A DNA stretch of 64,000 nt from Clostridia bacterium (GTDB taxonomy: Bacteria; Bacillota; Clostridia; Christensenellales; CAG-138), in contig JAFSLH010000001.1 of NCBI GenBank assembly GCA_017448545.1, positions 104,213 through 168,212 of the forward strand. Direction: 5' to 3'. The notes beneath the pieces are model-generated. The model made no database searches. It saw only the letters and a list, made by a program, of their open reading frames with translations, and was not told the origin of the DNA. Both the position numbers and the translations under genes were made by a program. Within the stretch, counting starts at the first letter, position 1. Every line of letters starts with the position of its first letter. Shown here in pieces: positions 8,618 through 17,110 of the stretch.

Positions 8618-9256
8618 ATGGATTTGAATTTTTACACCCGCCTGGCGAGCGCGCTCGCCCAGCAGTTCGGGAGCAACTGTGAAATCGTCGTGCACGATCT
8701 TCGCAGCGGCGATCCCGATCATACGGTTGTCGCAATCGAAAACGGCCACGTTTCGCACCGCAAGATCGGAGACGGGCCGAGCCGGATCGTCCTCGAAGCG
8801 CTGCAGGCGGAGGATCCGTCCACGCTGCAGGACGAAGCCGGATATCTTCTGAAAACGCATGACGGCCGCATCCTGAAATCCTCTACGATCTATATCCGGA
8901 ACGACGAGGGCGGCGTCGACGGCGTCTTTTCGATCAACTATGACATCACCGAGCTTTTGATGGCGGAGCGTGCGATCGACTCGATCCTGAACCACAAGAT
9001 CGACGCAACGTCCCCGGAGCGGATTCCGATCTCGGTCAACGATTTGCTCGACGATCTCATTGAGCAGGCGGCCGCGCAGATCGGCAAGCCGGTAGCCATG
9101 ATGACCAAGGACGACAAGATTCGCGCAATTCGCTTTTTGAACAAGGCGGGCGCATTCCTGGTCACAAGAAGCGGCGACAAGGTGTCGAAGTATTTCGGCA
9201 TCAGCAAATATACTCTCTATTCCTATATCGACGCAAAGACCTCCGACGAGATGTAA
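8618..9256 (+). CDS. YheO-type PAS/HTH transcriptional regulator
   Basis: A 212-aa regulator with an N-terminal YheO-like PAS domain (about residues 5-115; [30 protein letters not shown]) and a C-terminal helix-turn-helix (about 150-210; [24 protein letters not shown] in the protein, with the recognition helix around KVSKYFGIS). The family is common upstream of amino-acid or purine catabolic genes. It precedes ygeY with almost no gap and is probably an activator of that operon. A GGGGG ribosome site lies before ATG 8618. Confidence 0.85.
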   Translation: MDLNFYTRLASALAQQFGSNCEIVVHDLRSGDPDHTVVAIENGHVSHRKIGDGPSRIVLEALQAEDPSTLQDEAGYLLKTHDGRILKSSTIYIRNDEGGVDGVFSINYDITELLMAERAIDSILNHKIDATSPERIPISVNDLLDDLIEQAAAQIGKPVAMMTKDDKIRAIRFLNKAGAFLVTRSGDKVSKYFGISKYTLYSYIDAKTSDEM

Positions 9257-9282
9257 TGCAAAATCCAGAAAGGAACACGGCT

Positions 9283-10659
9283 ATGAATGTAATGGAAATC
9301 AAACAGGCGGCGCTGGCCTATTTACCCGACATGACGAAATTCCTGCGCGATTTGATCGCGATTCCGAGCGAGAGCTGCGAGGAAGAAGGCGTCATTCGCC
9401 GCACGATTGCCGAGATGGAAAAGCTCGGGTTTGACAAAGCGGAAATCGATCCGGAAGGAAACGCGCTCGGCTGGATGGGAACCGGCGACAAGATCATCGC
9501 GTTCGACGGGCATATCGACACGGTCGGCATCGGCAATCTCCAGAACTGGGAGCATAATCCGTACGAGGGCTACGAGACGGACGACATCATCTACGGCCGC
9601 GGCGGTTCCGATCAGGAGGGCGGCGTGGTCAGCGCGGTCTACGGCGCGAAGATCATGAAGGACCTCGGCCTGATTCCGGAGGGCTACAAAATCCTTGTGA
9701 CCGCAACGGTGCAGGAAGAGGACTGCGACGGCCTTTGCTGGCAGTACATCCACAAAGAGGACGGCGTGACGCCGGAGTTCGTCGTTTCGACCGAGCCGAC
9801 GGACGGCGGTATCTATCGCGGCCATCGCGGCAGAATGGAAATCCGCGTCGACGTGCGCGGCGTTTCCTGCCACGGCTCCGCACCGGAGCGCGGCGACAAC
9901 GCGATTTACAAGATGGCGGATATCCTGCGCGAAGTCCGTGCGCTGAACGAAAACGGCTGCGGCGAAGCGGACGAGATCAAGGGCCTTGTCAAGATGCTCG
10001 AACCGGAATACAACCCGGAGCATTACGAGGACGCGCGCTTCCTCGGCAGAGGCACGATCACCTGCTCGCAGATTTTCTATACGTCCCCGTCGCGCTGCGC
10101 GGTCGCGGATTCCTGCGCGGTCTCGCTGGATCGCCGGATGACTGCGGGCGAAACGTGGGATTCCTGCCTCGAGGAGATTCGCAACCTGCCCGCCTGCAAA
10201 AAGTACGGCGACGACGTCAAGGTCTCGATGTATCTCTACGACCGGCCCGCATGGACCGGCCTCAAGTACGAAACGGAGTGCTATTTCCCGACCTGGATCA
10301 ACAAGGAAAGCGCCGCGCATGTACAGGCGCTGTACCAGGCGCACAAAGCGTTGTTCGGCGAGGAGCGCATCGGTTCCGAGACGGCGATGCACCTGCGTCA
10401 CCGCCCGCTGATCGACAAGTGGACGTTCTCCACGAACGGCGTTTCGATCCAGGGCCGTTACGGCATCCCGTGCGTCGGCTTCGGCCCCGGCGCCGAGTCC
10501 CAGGCGCATGCGCCGAACGAAATCACCTGGAAGCAGGACCTCGTGACCTGCGCCGCCGTGTATGCGCTGACGCCGCATTACTACCTGCTGGCGGATAAGA
10601 GCATCGACGCGTCTGAGTTCCGCGCCGGCAAGACCACGACCAAATTTGCGAACGACTGA
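9283..10659 (+). CDS. ygeY: YgeY family selenium-metabolism-linked hydrolase
   Basis: A 458-aa M20-family metal-dependent amidohydrolase. Metal-site motifs are [20 protein letters not shown] and QEEDCDG. The overall sequence fits the YgeY subfamily, which co-occurs with molybdenum/selenium-dependent purine and hydantoin catabolism. I chose ATG 9283, with GAAAGGA upstream. An ATG at 9256 overlaps the regulator stop and has no ribosome site. ygeW follows after 11 nt. In E. coli ygeW, ygeX and ygeY lie together, and the cluster is linked to uric acid breakdown in gut bacteria. ygeX is missing here. Confidence 0.9.
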   Translation: MNVMEIKQAALAYLPDMTKFLRDLIAIPSESCEEEGVIRRTIAEMEKLGFDKAEIDPEGNALGWMGTGDKIIAFDGHIDTVGIGNLQNWEHNPYEGYETDDIIYGRGGSDQEGGVVSAVYGAKIMKDLGLIPEGYKILVTATVQEEDCDGLCWQYIHKEDGVTPEFVVSTEPTDGGIYRGHRGRMEIRVDVRGVSCHGSAPERGDNAIYKMADILREVRALNENGCGEADEIKGLVKMLEPEYNPEHYEDARFLGRGTITCSQIFYTSPSRCAVADSCAVSLDRRMTAGETWDSCLEEIRNLPACKKYGDDVKVSMYLYDRPAWTGLKYETECYFPTWINKESAAHVQALYQAHKALFGEERIGSETAMHLRHRPLIDKWTFSTNGVSIQGRYGIPCVGFGPGAESQAHAPNEITWKQDLVTCAAVYALTPHYYLLADKSIDASEFRAGKTTTKFAND

Positions 10660-10670
10660 GGAGGGCCACC

Positions 10671-11894
10671 ATGAGCAACGTCAAAAAGTATACCGACAAG
10701 CTGGACAAACTGCATTTTGAGAACATGTACAACGGCGACTTTTTCCTGACCTGGGAAAAGACCGACGATGAAATCGCCGCCGTGTTCACCGTGGCGGACG
10801 CGCTGCGTCATCTTCGGGAGAACAACATCTCCCCGAAGATTTTCGATTCCGGCCTCGGCATTTCGCTGTTCCGCGACAATTCGACGCGCACCCGCTTCTC
10901 GTTTGCGTCGGCTTGCAACCTGCTCGGCCTCGAAGTGCAGGACCTCGACGAGGGCAAGAGCCAGATCGCGCACGGCGAAACCGTCCGCGAAACCGCCAAC
11001 ATGATTTCGTTCATGGCGGACGTCATCGGCATCCGCGACGATATGTACATCGGCAAGGGCAATACCTATATGCACAACGTCGTCAACGCCGTGACCGAGG
11101 GCAACAAGGCCGGCGTGCTCGAGCAGAAGCCGACGCTGGTCAACCTCCAGTGCGATATCGACCACCCGACGCAGTGCATGGCGGACATGCTGCACTGCAT
11201 CCATTCGCTCGGCGGCAGCGACGATCTCGACGAAGCAATCAAGAATCTGAAGGGCAAGAAGGTCGCGATGACGTGGGCCTACAGCCCGTCGTACGGCAAG
11301 CCGCTGTCGGTTCCGCAGGGCGTCGCCGGTCTGTTCACGCGGTTCGGCATGGACGTGACGCTCGCCTATCCGGAAGGGTACGAGATCATGGACGACGTGG
11401 TCAAGGTCGCCGAGGAGAACTGCAAAAAGAGCGGCGCGCAGTTCAAGATCACGCACGACATGAAGGAAGCGTTCAAGGATGCGGATATCGTCTATCCGAA
11501 GTCCTGGGCGCCGTTCAAGGCGATGGAGGAGCGCACCGAACTGTACGGCAACGGCGATTTCGAGGGCATCAAGGCGCTCGAAAAGCGGCTGCTGGCGCAG
11601 AATGCCGAGCATAAGGACTGGGAATGCACGGAAGAAATGATGCAGCTGACCAGGGACGGCAAGGCGCTGTATCTGCATTGCCTCCCGGCGGACATCACCG
11701 ACGTTTCCTGCAAGGCCGGCGAGGTCGCCGCGTCCGTGTTCGATCGGTACCGCGATCCGCTGTACAAGCAGGCGTCGTTCAAGCCGTACATCATCGCGGC
11801 GATGATCTTCCTCGCGAAGGTCAGGAACCCGCAAAAGACGCTGCTCGATCTCGAAGCCCGCGCAAAGCAGCGCTGGGAGGGCGGCGAAGCGTAA
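10671..11894 (+). CDS. ygeW: YgeW family knotted carbamoyltransferase
   Basis: A 407-aa aspartate/ornithine carbamoyltransferase-fold enzyme. The carbamoyl-phosphate site is seen in DNSTRTRFSF near residue 70 and HCLPADITDV near residue 340. Length and sequence match YgeW, whose exact substrate is unresolved; it is grouped with selenium-linked purine catabolism. GAGGAGG-type ribosome site (GAGGAGGGCCACC) precedes ATG 10671. It is the last gene of the operon. The structured repeat 11902-12128 begins 8 nt after the stop and contains a hairpin that could terminate transcription. Confidence 0.9.
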   Translation: MSNVKKYTDKLDKLHFENMYNGDFFLTWEKTDDEIAAVFTVADALRHLRENNISPKIFDSGLGISLFRDNSTRTRFSFASACNLLGLEVQDLDEGKSQIAHGETVRETANMISFMADVIGIRDDMYIGKGNTYMHNVVNAVTEGNKAGVLEQKPTLVNLQCDIDHPTQCMADMLHCIHSLGGSDDLDEAIKNLKGKKVAMTWAYSPSYGKPLSVPQGVAGLFTRFGMDVTLAYPEGYEIMDDVVKVAEENCKKSGAQFKITHDMKEAFKDADIVYPKSWAPFKAMEERTELYGNGDFEGIKALEKRLLAQNAEHKDWECTEEMMQLTRDGKALYLHCLPADITDVSCKAGEVAASVFDRYRDPLYKQASFKPYIIAAMIFLAKVRNPQKTLLDLEARAKQRWEGGEA

Positions 11895-11901
11895 TCCGAA
11901 C

Positions 11902-12128
11902 GGGGCTGTTGCAAAAGGCGTCAGACCATTTTCGGCAGATTGAAGAAAAGAATACTTGTAGGAAGAATGTGCGCCAAGTTCGCACATTCTTTTGATTATT
12001 TGCCGAAAATTATCCGCGTTTTCGCCCTCGACATAGCGTCAGTATAGTCTTCGGGACGAAAACGCGAATTCTGCCTGCCTTATCAGCAGCCCCTGCCAGC
12101 AAGAGAAAGAATGTTGAGACAACGCCTT
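11902..12128 (-). repeat. Structured interspersed repeat, copy 1 (minus orientation)
   Basis: This 227-bp element matches 38385-38611 when reverse-complemented. The conserved parts are the ends, a long inverted repeat with arms CGCGTTTTCG and CGAAAACGCG, and an enclosing stem that here reads TTTTCGGCA (11929-11937) and TGCCGAAAA (12001-12009). The inner hairpin is AAGAATGTGCG (11963-11973) with CGCACATTCTT (11981-11991), different in sequence from copy 2 but in the same place. No reading frame in it looks coding. It lies between the convergent ygeW and cysteine desulfurase genes. Confidence 0.92.
11963..11993. terminator. Hairpin inside repeat copy 1, likely bidirectional terminator
   Basis: A perfect 11-bp stem with a 7-nt loop, followed by TTTTG on the plus strand and by CCTAC on the minus strand. 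It sits 69 nt after the ygeW stop and 148 nt after the desulfurase stop. Confidence 0.6.
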
Positions 12129-12138
12129 CTGTTACGGT

Positions 12139-13272
12139 TTACCGCGCGGCGATTTCACGCACGGCGCGGATTGCCGCGTCGATCTCATCCACGGTCGTGG
12201 CAGGGGAGAAGCTGAACCGAACGGCGCCCTGCGGATAGCTGCCGAGCGTCTTGTGCGCTTCCGGCGCGCAATGCAGCCCGCAGCGCGTCAGAATATGGTA
12301 CTCGCTGTCGAGCAGGGCGGACGCCTCTGCATTATCGATGGACGCAAAGTCCACGGAGACGACGCCGACCCGCTTTTCCGGCTCCAGCGGACCGAGAATC
12401 CGAAGCTGCGGCACGCCCTGCAGCCCGGCAAGGAACCGTTCCGTCAACGCCGTTTCGTGCCGTCGTACCGCAATAGGATCGTAGGCGCGCATCGCCGCGC
12501 CGAGCCCGTAGACGCCCGGCAGGTTCAGCGTGCCCGGTTCAAACCGGTCGGGCAAAAACCGCGGCATCCGGTCGCTGTGCGAAACCGACCCGGTTCCCCC
12601 GAAGACCGTGGGGGAGAGCGACGCGGCAAACGCTTCGGAAAGCAGCAAAAGCCCGAGTCCCTGCGGCCCGCGGAGCCCTTTGTGCGCCGGAATGCAAAGC
12701 GCGGCAAGGTGCAGCGCCTCCATGTCGATCGGCAGATGCCCGGCGGACTGGGCCGCGTCGAGCACGAACGGAATCCCGTGCGCGTGGAGGTTCTCGGAAA
12801 GCGGCGCGATGCTCTGGATCGTGCCGGATACGTTCGACGCATGCGTGCAGACGCAGAGCTTCACCGCGTCCCAGTCGGCGTTCAGCCGATCGAGCCGCAT
12901 ACAGCCATCGTCGTCCGAAGGAATCCGAACCAACCGGCAGCCGCGCGCGGTCAGCGGCCGGATCACGGCGTTGTGTTCCATCGAGGAAATCAGAACCGTG
13001 TCGCCCTCCCGGACAAAACCGTTGATCGCCATGTTCAGCGCGGCGGTGCAGCCCGCCGTGAAGATCACGCGGCGCGCGTCGGTACAGCCGAACGCAGCAG
13101 CGACCGCTTCCCGCACGGAAAGCACGGCCATCCCGGAATCCATGCAGCGCGCATAACTGCCGCGCCCAACGTTGACCCCGACCGTGTCCAGATACGCTTT
13201 CATCGCATCCGAAACGCCTTCCGCCTTGGGGAACGAGGTCGCCGCGTTGTCCAGGTAAATTTCCCGTATCAT
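12139..13272 (-). CDS. Cysteine desulfurase family protein (class V aminotransferase, selenium-cluster type)
   Basis: A 377-aa PLP enzyme. It shows YLDNAATSFPK at the N-terminus, the PLP-lysine segment CIPAHKGLRGPQG, and a catalytic-cysteine loop TRCGLHCAPEAHKTLG. The shortened form resembles the class V subfamily found beside selenium genes (for example the EF2568 type of Enterococcus) rather than IscS/NifS. It probably releases sulfur or selenium from cysteine or selenocysteine for the TusA-like protein encoded opposite. It is divergent from yedE, with a 97-nt intergenic region between the two starts. Confidence 0.88.
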   Translation of the reverse strand: MIREIYLDNAATSFPKAEGVSDAMKAYLDTVGVNVGRGSYARCMDSGMAVLSVREAVAAAFGCTDARRVIFTAGCTAALNMAINGFVREGDTVLISSMEHNAVIRPLTARGCRLVRIPSDDDGCMRLDRLNADWDAVKLCVCTHASNVSGTIQSIAPLSENLHAHGIPFVLDAAQSAGHLPIDMEALHLAALCIPAHKGLRGPQGLGLLLLSEAFAASLSPTVFGGTGSVSHSDRMPRFLPDRFEPGTLNLPGVYGLGAAMRAYDPIAVRRHETALTERFLAGLQGVPQLRILGPLEPEKRVGVVSVDFASIDNAEASALLDSEYHILTRCGLHCAPEAHKTLGSYPQGAVRFSFSPATTVDEIDAAIRAVREIAAR

Positions 13273-13289
13273 AAATCCGTAATCCTCTC

Positions 13290-13318
13290 TTGCAAATAAC
13301 GCCCTTTTATGTTATTAT
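13290..13318 (+). promoter_or_regulatory. Promoter of the yedE operon
   Basis: TTGCAA (13290-13295), a 17-nt spacer and TATTAT (13313-13318). The expected transcript start is near 13325. Confidence 0.65.
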
Positions 13319-13328
13319 ACCACTGAAT

Positions 13329-13352
13329 CGTTATCCTTGCAAGCAGATAACG
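13329..13352 (+). promoter_or_regulatory. Inverted repeat in the yedE leader
   Basis: CGTTATC (13329-13335) and GATAACG (13346-13352) form a 7-bp dyad around a 10-nt centre, just after the predicted transcript start and directly before the GGGAAAGGA ribosome site. It could be an operator or a hairpin that affects translation. Confidence 0.45.
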
Positions 13353-13369
13353 GGAAAGGATTGAAAAAA

Positions 13370-14506
13370 GTGGACAAGACGAAGAAGAAAACAGCCGGTT
13401 TTTGGAAAACCCATTGGCTTGTGATTCTGACCGGCCTTTTGATCGGTGCGGCTGCGGTTGCGCTGACCGCGCTCGGCAACCCGAAGAACATGGGGTTCTG
13501 TATCGCGTGCTTCGAGCGCGACATCGCCGGCGCGCTGCATTTCCACGAAGCCGGCGCGGTACAGTATTTCCGCCCGGAGATCGTCGGCATCGTGCTCGGC
13601 GCCATGCTGATTTCGATGCTGACCAAAGAATGGAGACCGCAGGGCGGATCGTCGCCGATTACGCGGTTCATCGTCGGCATGCTGGTCATGATCGGCGCGC
13701 TGGTGTTCCTCGGCTGCCCGCTGCGCATGGTCATCCGGATCGGCGGCGGCGACCTGAACGCGCTCGTCGGTCTGCTCGGCTTCATCGTAGGCATTCTGAT
13801 CGGCGTGATCCCGCTGAAGCTCGGCTTCTCGCTCGGCCGCGCCTATCGGCAGAACAAAGCAGAAGGCCTGGTTTTCCCGATCCTGCTCGCGGTTCTCTTC
13901 GTGCTTTCGCTCGTCACGGAGCTGTTTGCGGCGACGGAGCCCGGCGATCCGACCAAACCCGGCGGACTCCGGGCCGCCTGGTGGATCGCGCTGCTGATCG
14001 CGCTCGTTGTCGGCGCGCTGTGCCAACGTTCGCGCCTGTGTATGGCAGGCGGTATCCGGGACGTCGTTCTGTTCAGGGATTTCCACCTGATCCTCGGCTT
14101 TGCCGCGATTATCGTTGCGGTGTTGCTCGGAAACTGGATCCTCGGCGGGTTCAAGGTCGCGGTCGAGGACGGCGCGCTGATTCTCGGCAACGCCAAATTC
14201 AGCTTTGCCGGACAGCCCGTTGCGCATACCGACGCCTGGTTCAACTTCCTCGGCATGGTCATGGTCGGCTGGGGCAGCGTCCTGCTCGGCGGCTGTCCGC
14301 TGCGGCAGCTTGTGCTGGCCGGCGAAGGCAACAGCGACTCGGCGCTGACGGTGCTCGGTTTTCTGGCCGGCGCTGCGGTTTCGCATAACTTCGGCCTCGC
14401 ATCGTCCGGCAAGGGCATCGGTTCCGGTCCGGTGCTGTGGATGCTGCTCGCGGGGTTCGGAATCCTGCTTCTCGTCTCGGTCTTTCATACAAAAAGGAGG
14501 GTGTAA
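13370..14506 (+). CDS. yedE: YedE family putative selenium transporter
   Basis: A 378-aa integral membrane protein with about ten hydrophobic segments and the paired cysteine motifs of the YeeE/YedE family: NMGFCIACFERD near residue 35, FLGCPLRMV near 110 and GGCPLRQLV near 305. YedE proteins with this gene context are thought to import a selenium (or sulfur) species. Start: GTG 13370 lies 9 nt after GGGAAAGGA. TTG 13361 is too close to the ribosome site and TTG 13337 lies in the leader dyad region. It forms an operon with the two small genes downstream. Confidence 0.87.
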   Translation: MDKTKKKTAGFWKTHWLVILTGLLIGAAAVALTALGNPKNMGFCIACFERDIAGALHFHEAGAVQYFRPEIVGIVLGAMLISMLTKEWRPQGGSSPITRFIVGMLVMIGALVFLGCPLRMVIRIGGGDLNALVGLLGFIVGILIGVIPLKLGFSLGRAYRQNKAEGLVFPILLAVLFVLSLVTELFAATEPGDPTKPGGLRAAWWIALLIALVVGALCQRSRLCMAGGIRDVVLFRDFHLILGFAAIIVAVLLGNWILGGFKVAVEDGALILGNAKFSFAGQPVAHTDAWFNFLGMVMVGWGSVLLGGCPLRQLVLAGEGNSDSALTVLGFLAGAAVSHNFGLASSGKGIGSGPVLWMLLAGFGILLLVSVFHTKRRV

Positions 14507-14509
14507 ACC

Positions 14510-14716
14510 ATGTTGGACGTTCGCGGATTGAATTGTCCGATGCCGGTGCTTGCCGTGCAGCGGGAGGTCAAGGCAAAAACGCCGAAGGGCCTGGTCGTGC
14601 TGGCCGATAACATGACGGCCGTCGGAAACATTCAGCGGTTCGCCGCTTCGGCAGGATACACGGTGCGCGTCCGGGAAACGGACGACGGCGACTACGAACT
14701 GTCGCTTGCCAAATGA
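14510..14716 (+). CDS. TusA/YedF-like sulfur or selenium carrier
   Basis: A 68-aa single TusA domain. The N-terminal LNCPMPVL holds the single catalytic cysteine (CPxP) that carries persulfide or perselenide. Full YedF proteins have an additional C-terminal DsrE-like domain, which is absent, so this is a reduced form or a plain TusA. AAGGAGG lies just upstream of ATG 14510, and the stop overlaps the next start (ATGA). Confidence 0.88.
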   Translation: MLDVRGLNCPMPVLAVQREVKAKTPKGLVVLADNMTAVGNIQRFAASAGYTVRVRETDDGDYELSLAK

Positions 14717-14949
14717 ACTACGTCGCAACGTTCTATACGCATGCGGCTGCGCTTTTGACCCACCGCGCCATGACGCGGCAGGGGATTGCGGCGAAGATGG
14801 CGCCCGTGCCGCGCGCGCTGTCGTCGAGCTGCGGAACGTGCGTGCAGTACAGCGCGCCGGATCCGTGCTATGCGCTGCTGGATCGCGATGCGGAGCAGGT
14901 CGCCGAAGCGACGGAAACCGGCTACCGCATTCTGAAAACATTCGATTAA
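14713..14949 (+). CDS. DUF3343 family protein
   Basis: A 78-aa protein of the DUF3343 family, described as a putative selenium/sulfur carrier. It has SSSCGTCVQYS near residue 37, a CxxC pair that may bind the chalcogen, and a second lone cysteine (DPCYALL). Translation is coupled to the tusA-like gene by a 4-nt overlap. It closes the yedE operon. Confidence 0.85.
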   Translation: MNYVATFYTHAAALLTHRAMTRQGIAAKMAPVPRALSSSCGTCVQYSAPDPCYALLDRDAEQVAEATETGYRILKTFD

Positions 14950-14953
14950 AAAA

Positions 14954-14984
14954 TCGCCCGTCTCCGAGGTTCGGAGGCGGGCGA
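14954..14984. terminator. Terminator between convergent DUF3343 and yegP-like genes
   Basis: TCGCCCGTCTCCG (14954-14966) pairs with CGGAGGCGGGCGA (14972-14984) with one G-T pair. The T-tract (TTTTTTAA) is on the minus strand, so it best serves the yegP-like gene, with weaker use for the plus-strand operon. Confidence 0.8.
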
Positions 14985-15000
14985 CGTTGTTGCGGGAGAA

Positions 15001-15375
15001 TTATTCTTCGATCTTGATAACCGGAGATTCGGGCGCGTTGCGCTTGATGCTTTCGATGCCGTTCAGGCAGCTGGACTTGGCCTTGTAGCTTTCGCCGGTC
15101 GCGATGATTTCGCCGTTCTTGGCCTTGAGGCGGAATCGATATTCGCCGGCCTTGTCGAGATACATTTCGAACTTCGGGTGCTTGAGCTGCTCGAAGTTTT
15201 CGACCGTCTGATCCTCAACGGGCGCAACGGGCGCGTTCTTGCGGACGCTCTCGATGCCGTTCAGGCAGGTGGACTCGCTGCTGTAAACTTCGCTGACGGC
15301 AATGACTTCGCCGTTGCCGGCCTTCAAATTGAACTTATAACCGGTTTTAACCTGTTTGACTTCAAACTTTCCCAT
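15001..15375 (-). CDS. YegP family protein with two DUF1508 repeats
   Basis: A 124-aa protein made of two DUF1508 units. Unit 1 is about residues 1-45 (FEVKQVKTGYKFNLKAGNGE) and unit 2 about 68-115 (FEMYLDKAGEYRFRLKAKNG), each ending with a SxxTCLNGIES or SSCLNGIESIK segment. The function is unknown. The start has AGGAGGAAGG upstream. It appears monocistronic with its own promoter and terminator. Confidence 0.88.
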   Translation of the reverse strand: MGKFEVKQVKTGYKFNLKAGNGEVIAVSEVYSSESTCLNGIESVRKNAPVAPVEDQTVENFEQLKHPKFEMYLDKAGEYRFRLKAKNGEIIATGESYKAKSSCLNGIESIKRNAPESPVIKIEE

Positions 15376-15434
15376 GATACCTTCCTCCTCAAATCATCAT
15401 TGATCGGCAAAAAAACGCATTTGCCTTCGTCTAC

Positions 15435-15463
15435 AGTGTACCATATCGCAGGCAAAATAGCAA
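15435..15463 (-). promoter_or_regulatory. Possible promoter of the yegP-like gene
   Basis: On the minus strand TTGCTA (15463-15458), a 17-nt spacer and TACACT (15440-15435), about 60 nt before the start codon. Confidence 0.5.
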
Positions 15464-15519
15464 GTTCTTTGCGTGTAATTCCCCGATGCGGATTTTGCGC
15501 CTGTTTCACTGTTCGTCTC

Positions 15520-15547
15520 TTGACAAGCGCGCCGAAGCGTGTATAAT
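15520..15547 (+). promoter_or_regulatory. Sigma-A promoter of the ABC-GntR operon
   Basis: Consensus TTGACA (15520-15525) and TATAAT (15542-15547) with a 16-nt spacer. This is one of the strongest promoters in the window, which fits a repressed operon. Confidence 0.88.
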
Positions 15548-15570
15548 TGTGCATATAAAGTAAGCACAAT
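15546..15570 (+). promoter_or_regulatory. Probable GntR operator
   Basis: ATTGTGC (15546-15552) and GCACAAT (15564-15570) form a perfect dyad overlapping the -10 box and the transcript start. The third gene of the operon encodes a YtrA-type GntR repressor, so autoregulation is the simplest reading. Confidence 0.65.
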
Positions 15571-15585
15571 CAAGGAGGAATTCGG

Positions 15586-16446
15586 ATGCTTCTGGAGGTA
15601 AGAAACTTAGAGAAACGGTATCCGGGATTCACACTGGATCGGGTATCGTTCTCGCTGGAGTCCGGCTATATCATGGGCTTTATCGGACGGAACGGCGCGG
15701 GGAAATCGACGACCATGAAGTCGATGCTGAACCTTGTGCACGCCGACGGCGGGGAAGTCGTCATCGACGGCCTGCGGTTTTCGGAGCAGGAGCGCGCCTG
15801 CAAGCAGAAGATCGGCTATGTCAGCGGCGCGTTCGAATGTTATCAGAAGTCGCAGCTGCGCGCGATCGCCGAGGTGACGAAGCAGTTTTACGACGAATGG
15901 GACGACGCGGCGTACCGTCGGTATCTGCAGCTGTTTTCGCTCGACGAGCGGAAAAAGGTTTCCGAGCTGTCCGCGGGCATGCGCGTGAAGTTCGCAATCG
16001 CGCTCGCGCTGTCGCACCATGCAAAGCTGCTGATTCTCGACGAGCCGACCAGCGGGCTCGATCCCGTTTCGCGCAACGAACTGCTCGACGTGTTCCAAAG
16101 CGTCATTGAGGACGGCGCGTGCAGCATTTTCTATTCGACGCACATCATTTCCGACCTCGAAAAATGCGCCGATTTCATCACATATATTAGGAACGGCAAA
16201 ATCCTCGCTTCGACCGATCTCGATACGTTCCGGGCGGGATACCTGCTCGTTTCGGGCGAACCGGAGCGGCTCGACGCTGCGAAGCCGTACCTGATCGGGT
16301 GCAAGCGGCATGCGTTCGGGTTCACCGGACTGATTCACGCCGCGGATGCGGATCAATTTGCCGACTGCAAGACCGCCCCGGCGGATCTCGAATCGATTAT
16401 GGTCTATACGGAACAGGAGGACGCGCATGAAGAAGCTGCTTGCTAA
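15586..16446 (+). CDS. ABC transporter ATP-binding protein
   Basis: A 286-aa nucleotide-binding subunit. Walker A is GRNGAGKST near residue 40, the signature is LSAGMRVK, and Walker B is LLILDEPTSGLD. The ordering and the GntR neighbour match the YtrB-like exporters of Firmicutes, often linked to bacitracin-type or other cell-envelope stress. AAGGAGGA precedes ATG 15586. The 3' end overlaps the permease start by 20 nt. Confidence 0.92.
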   Translation: MLLEVRNLEKRYPGFTLDRVSFSLESGYIMGFIGRNGAGKSTTMKSMLNLVHADGGEVVIDGLRFSEQERACKQKIGYVSGAFECYQKSQLRAIAEVTKQFYDEWDDAAYRRYLQLFSLDERKKVSELSAGMRVKFAIALALSHHAKLLILDEPTSGLDPVSRNELLDVFQSVIEDGACSIFYSTHIISDLEKCADFITYIRNGKILASTDLDTFRAGYLLVSGEPERLDAAKPYLIGCKRHAFGFTGLIHAADADQFADCKTAPADLESIMVYTEQEDAHEEAAC

Positions 16447-17110
16447 AGAGTTTCGGCTCTGCATGGTGCCGATGGTGCCGCTGTTTTATCTGTTTGTGCT
16501 GATGCTGCTGATTCCGAGCTATCCGTATTCGGTCGCCGGTTTCTTCTGTTGCAACGCGGTTTTCTACGTCTTTTCCCAGGCACAAATGAACAATGACCTG
16601 ACGTTTACGGCAATGCTGCCGGTCTCGAAAGCGGACGTGGTGCGCGGGCGCGTCCGGTTCGTCGTGCTGATTCAGCTCGGCATGATCGTGCTGCTGCTCG
16701 CGATGCTGCTGGTTCGGCGGCTGCTGTACCCGATCGCGAACCCGGCCGGCTGCGACCCCTGTCTGACGCTGCTGTTCGGCGTTTTCGTGACGTTCCTGGT
16801 GTTCAACGCCATCTATCTGCCCGCTTATTACAAAACGCCGCATCGCGCGCCGAAGCATTTTCTGATGGCGACGATCGCCGTATTCGCCTGGATTGTCGTG
16901 TTTGAAGGCGCGTTCATCGCGGCGGGCGCGGCGCAGGACGCCGTTCCGCTGTTCGGCTGGATCGAAACGTATCTCGACTGCATTCCGACTTTTACGGGCG
17001 CGTGGATTGCGCAGATCGCCGCCGCATGCGTCGGCGCGTCTGTCTATGCGGTCGGCACATGGATCGTCTGCAAATGCTCGATCGCGCGGTTTGAGCGCGT
17101 CGATCTATGA
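16427..17110 (+). CDS. ABC-2 type permease
   Basis: A 227-aa membrane protein with about six hydrophobic segments (for example MVPMVPLFYLFVLMLLI near residue 14). It shows the usual ABC-2 permease form with a short cytoplasmic N-terminus MKKLLAKEFRL. ATG 16427 has CAGGAGG upstream, whereas an ORF start at 16346 would lie inside the ATPase gene. It overlaps the GntR gene through ATGA. Confidence 0.85.
   Translation: MKKLLAKEFRLCMVPMVPLFYLFVLMLLIPSYPYSVAGFFCCNAVFYVFSQAQMNNDLTFTAMLPVSKADVVRGRVRFVVLIQLGMIVLLLAMLLVRRLLYPIANPAGCDPCLTLLFGVFVTFLVFNAIYLPAYYKTPHRAPKHFLMATIAVFAWIVVFEGAFIAAGAAQDAVPLFGWIETYLDCIPTFTGAWIAQIAAACVGASVYAVGTWIVCKCSIARFERVDL

Noticed and set aside
14510-14716. A selenocysteine codon (in-frame TGA) extending the small YedF-like gene
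   Set aside because: The gene stops at TGA 14714-14716, but this overlaps the DUF3343 start in the common ATGA coupling and no SECIS-like hairpin follows.
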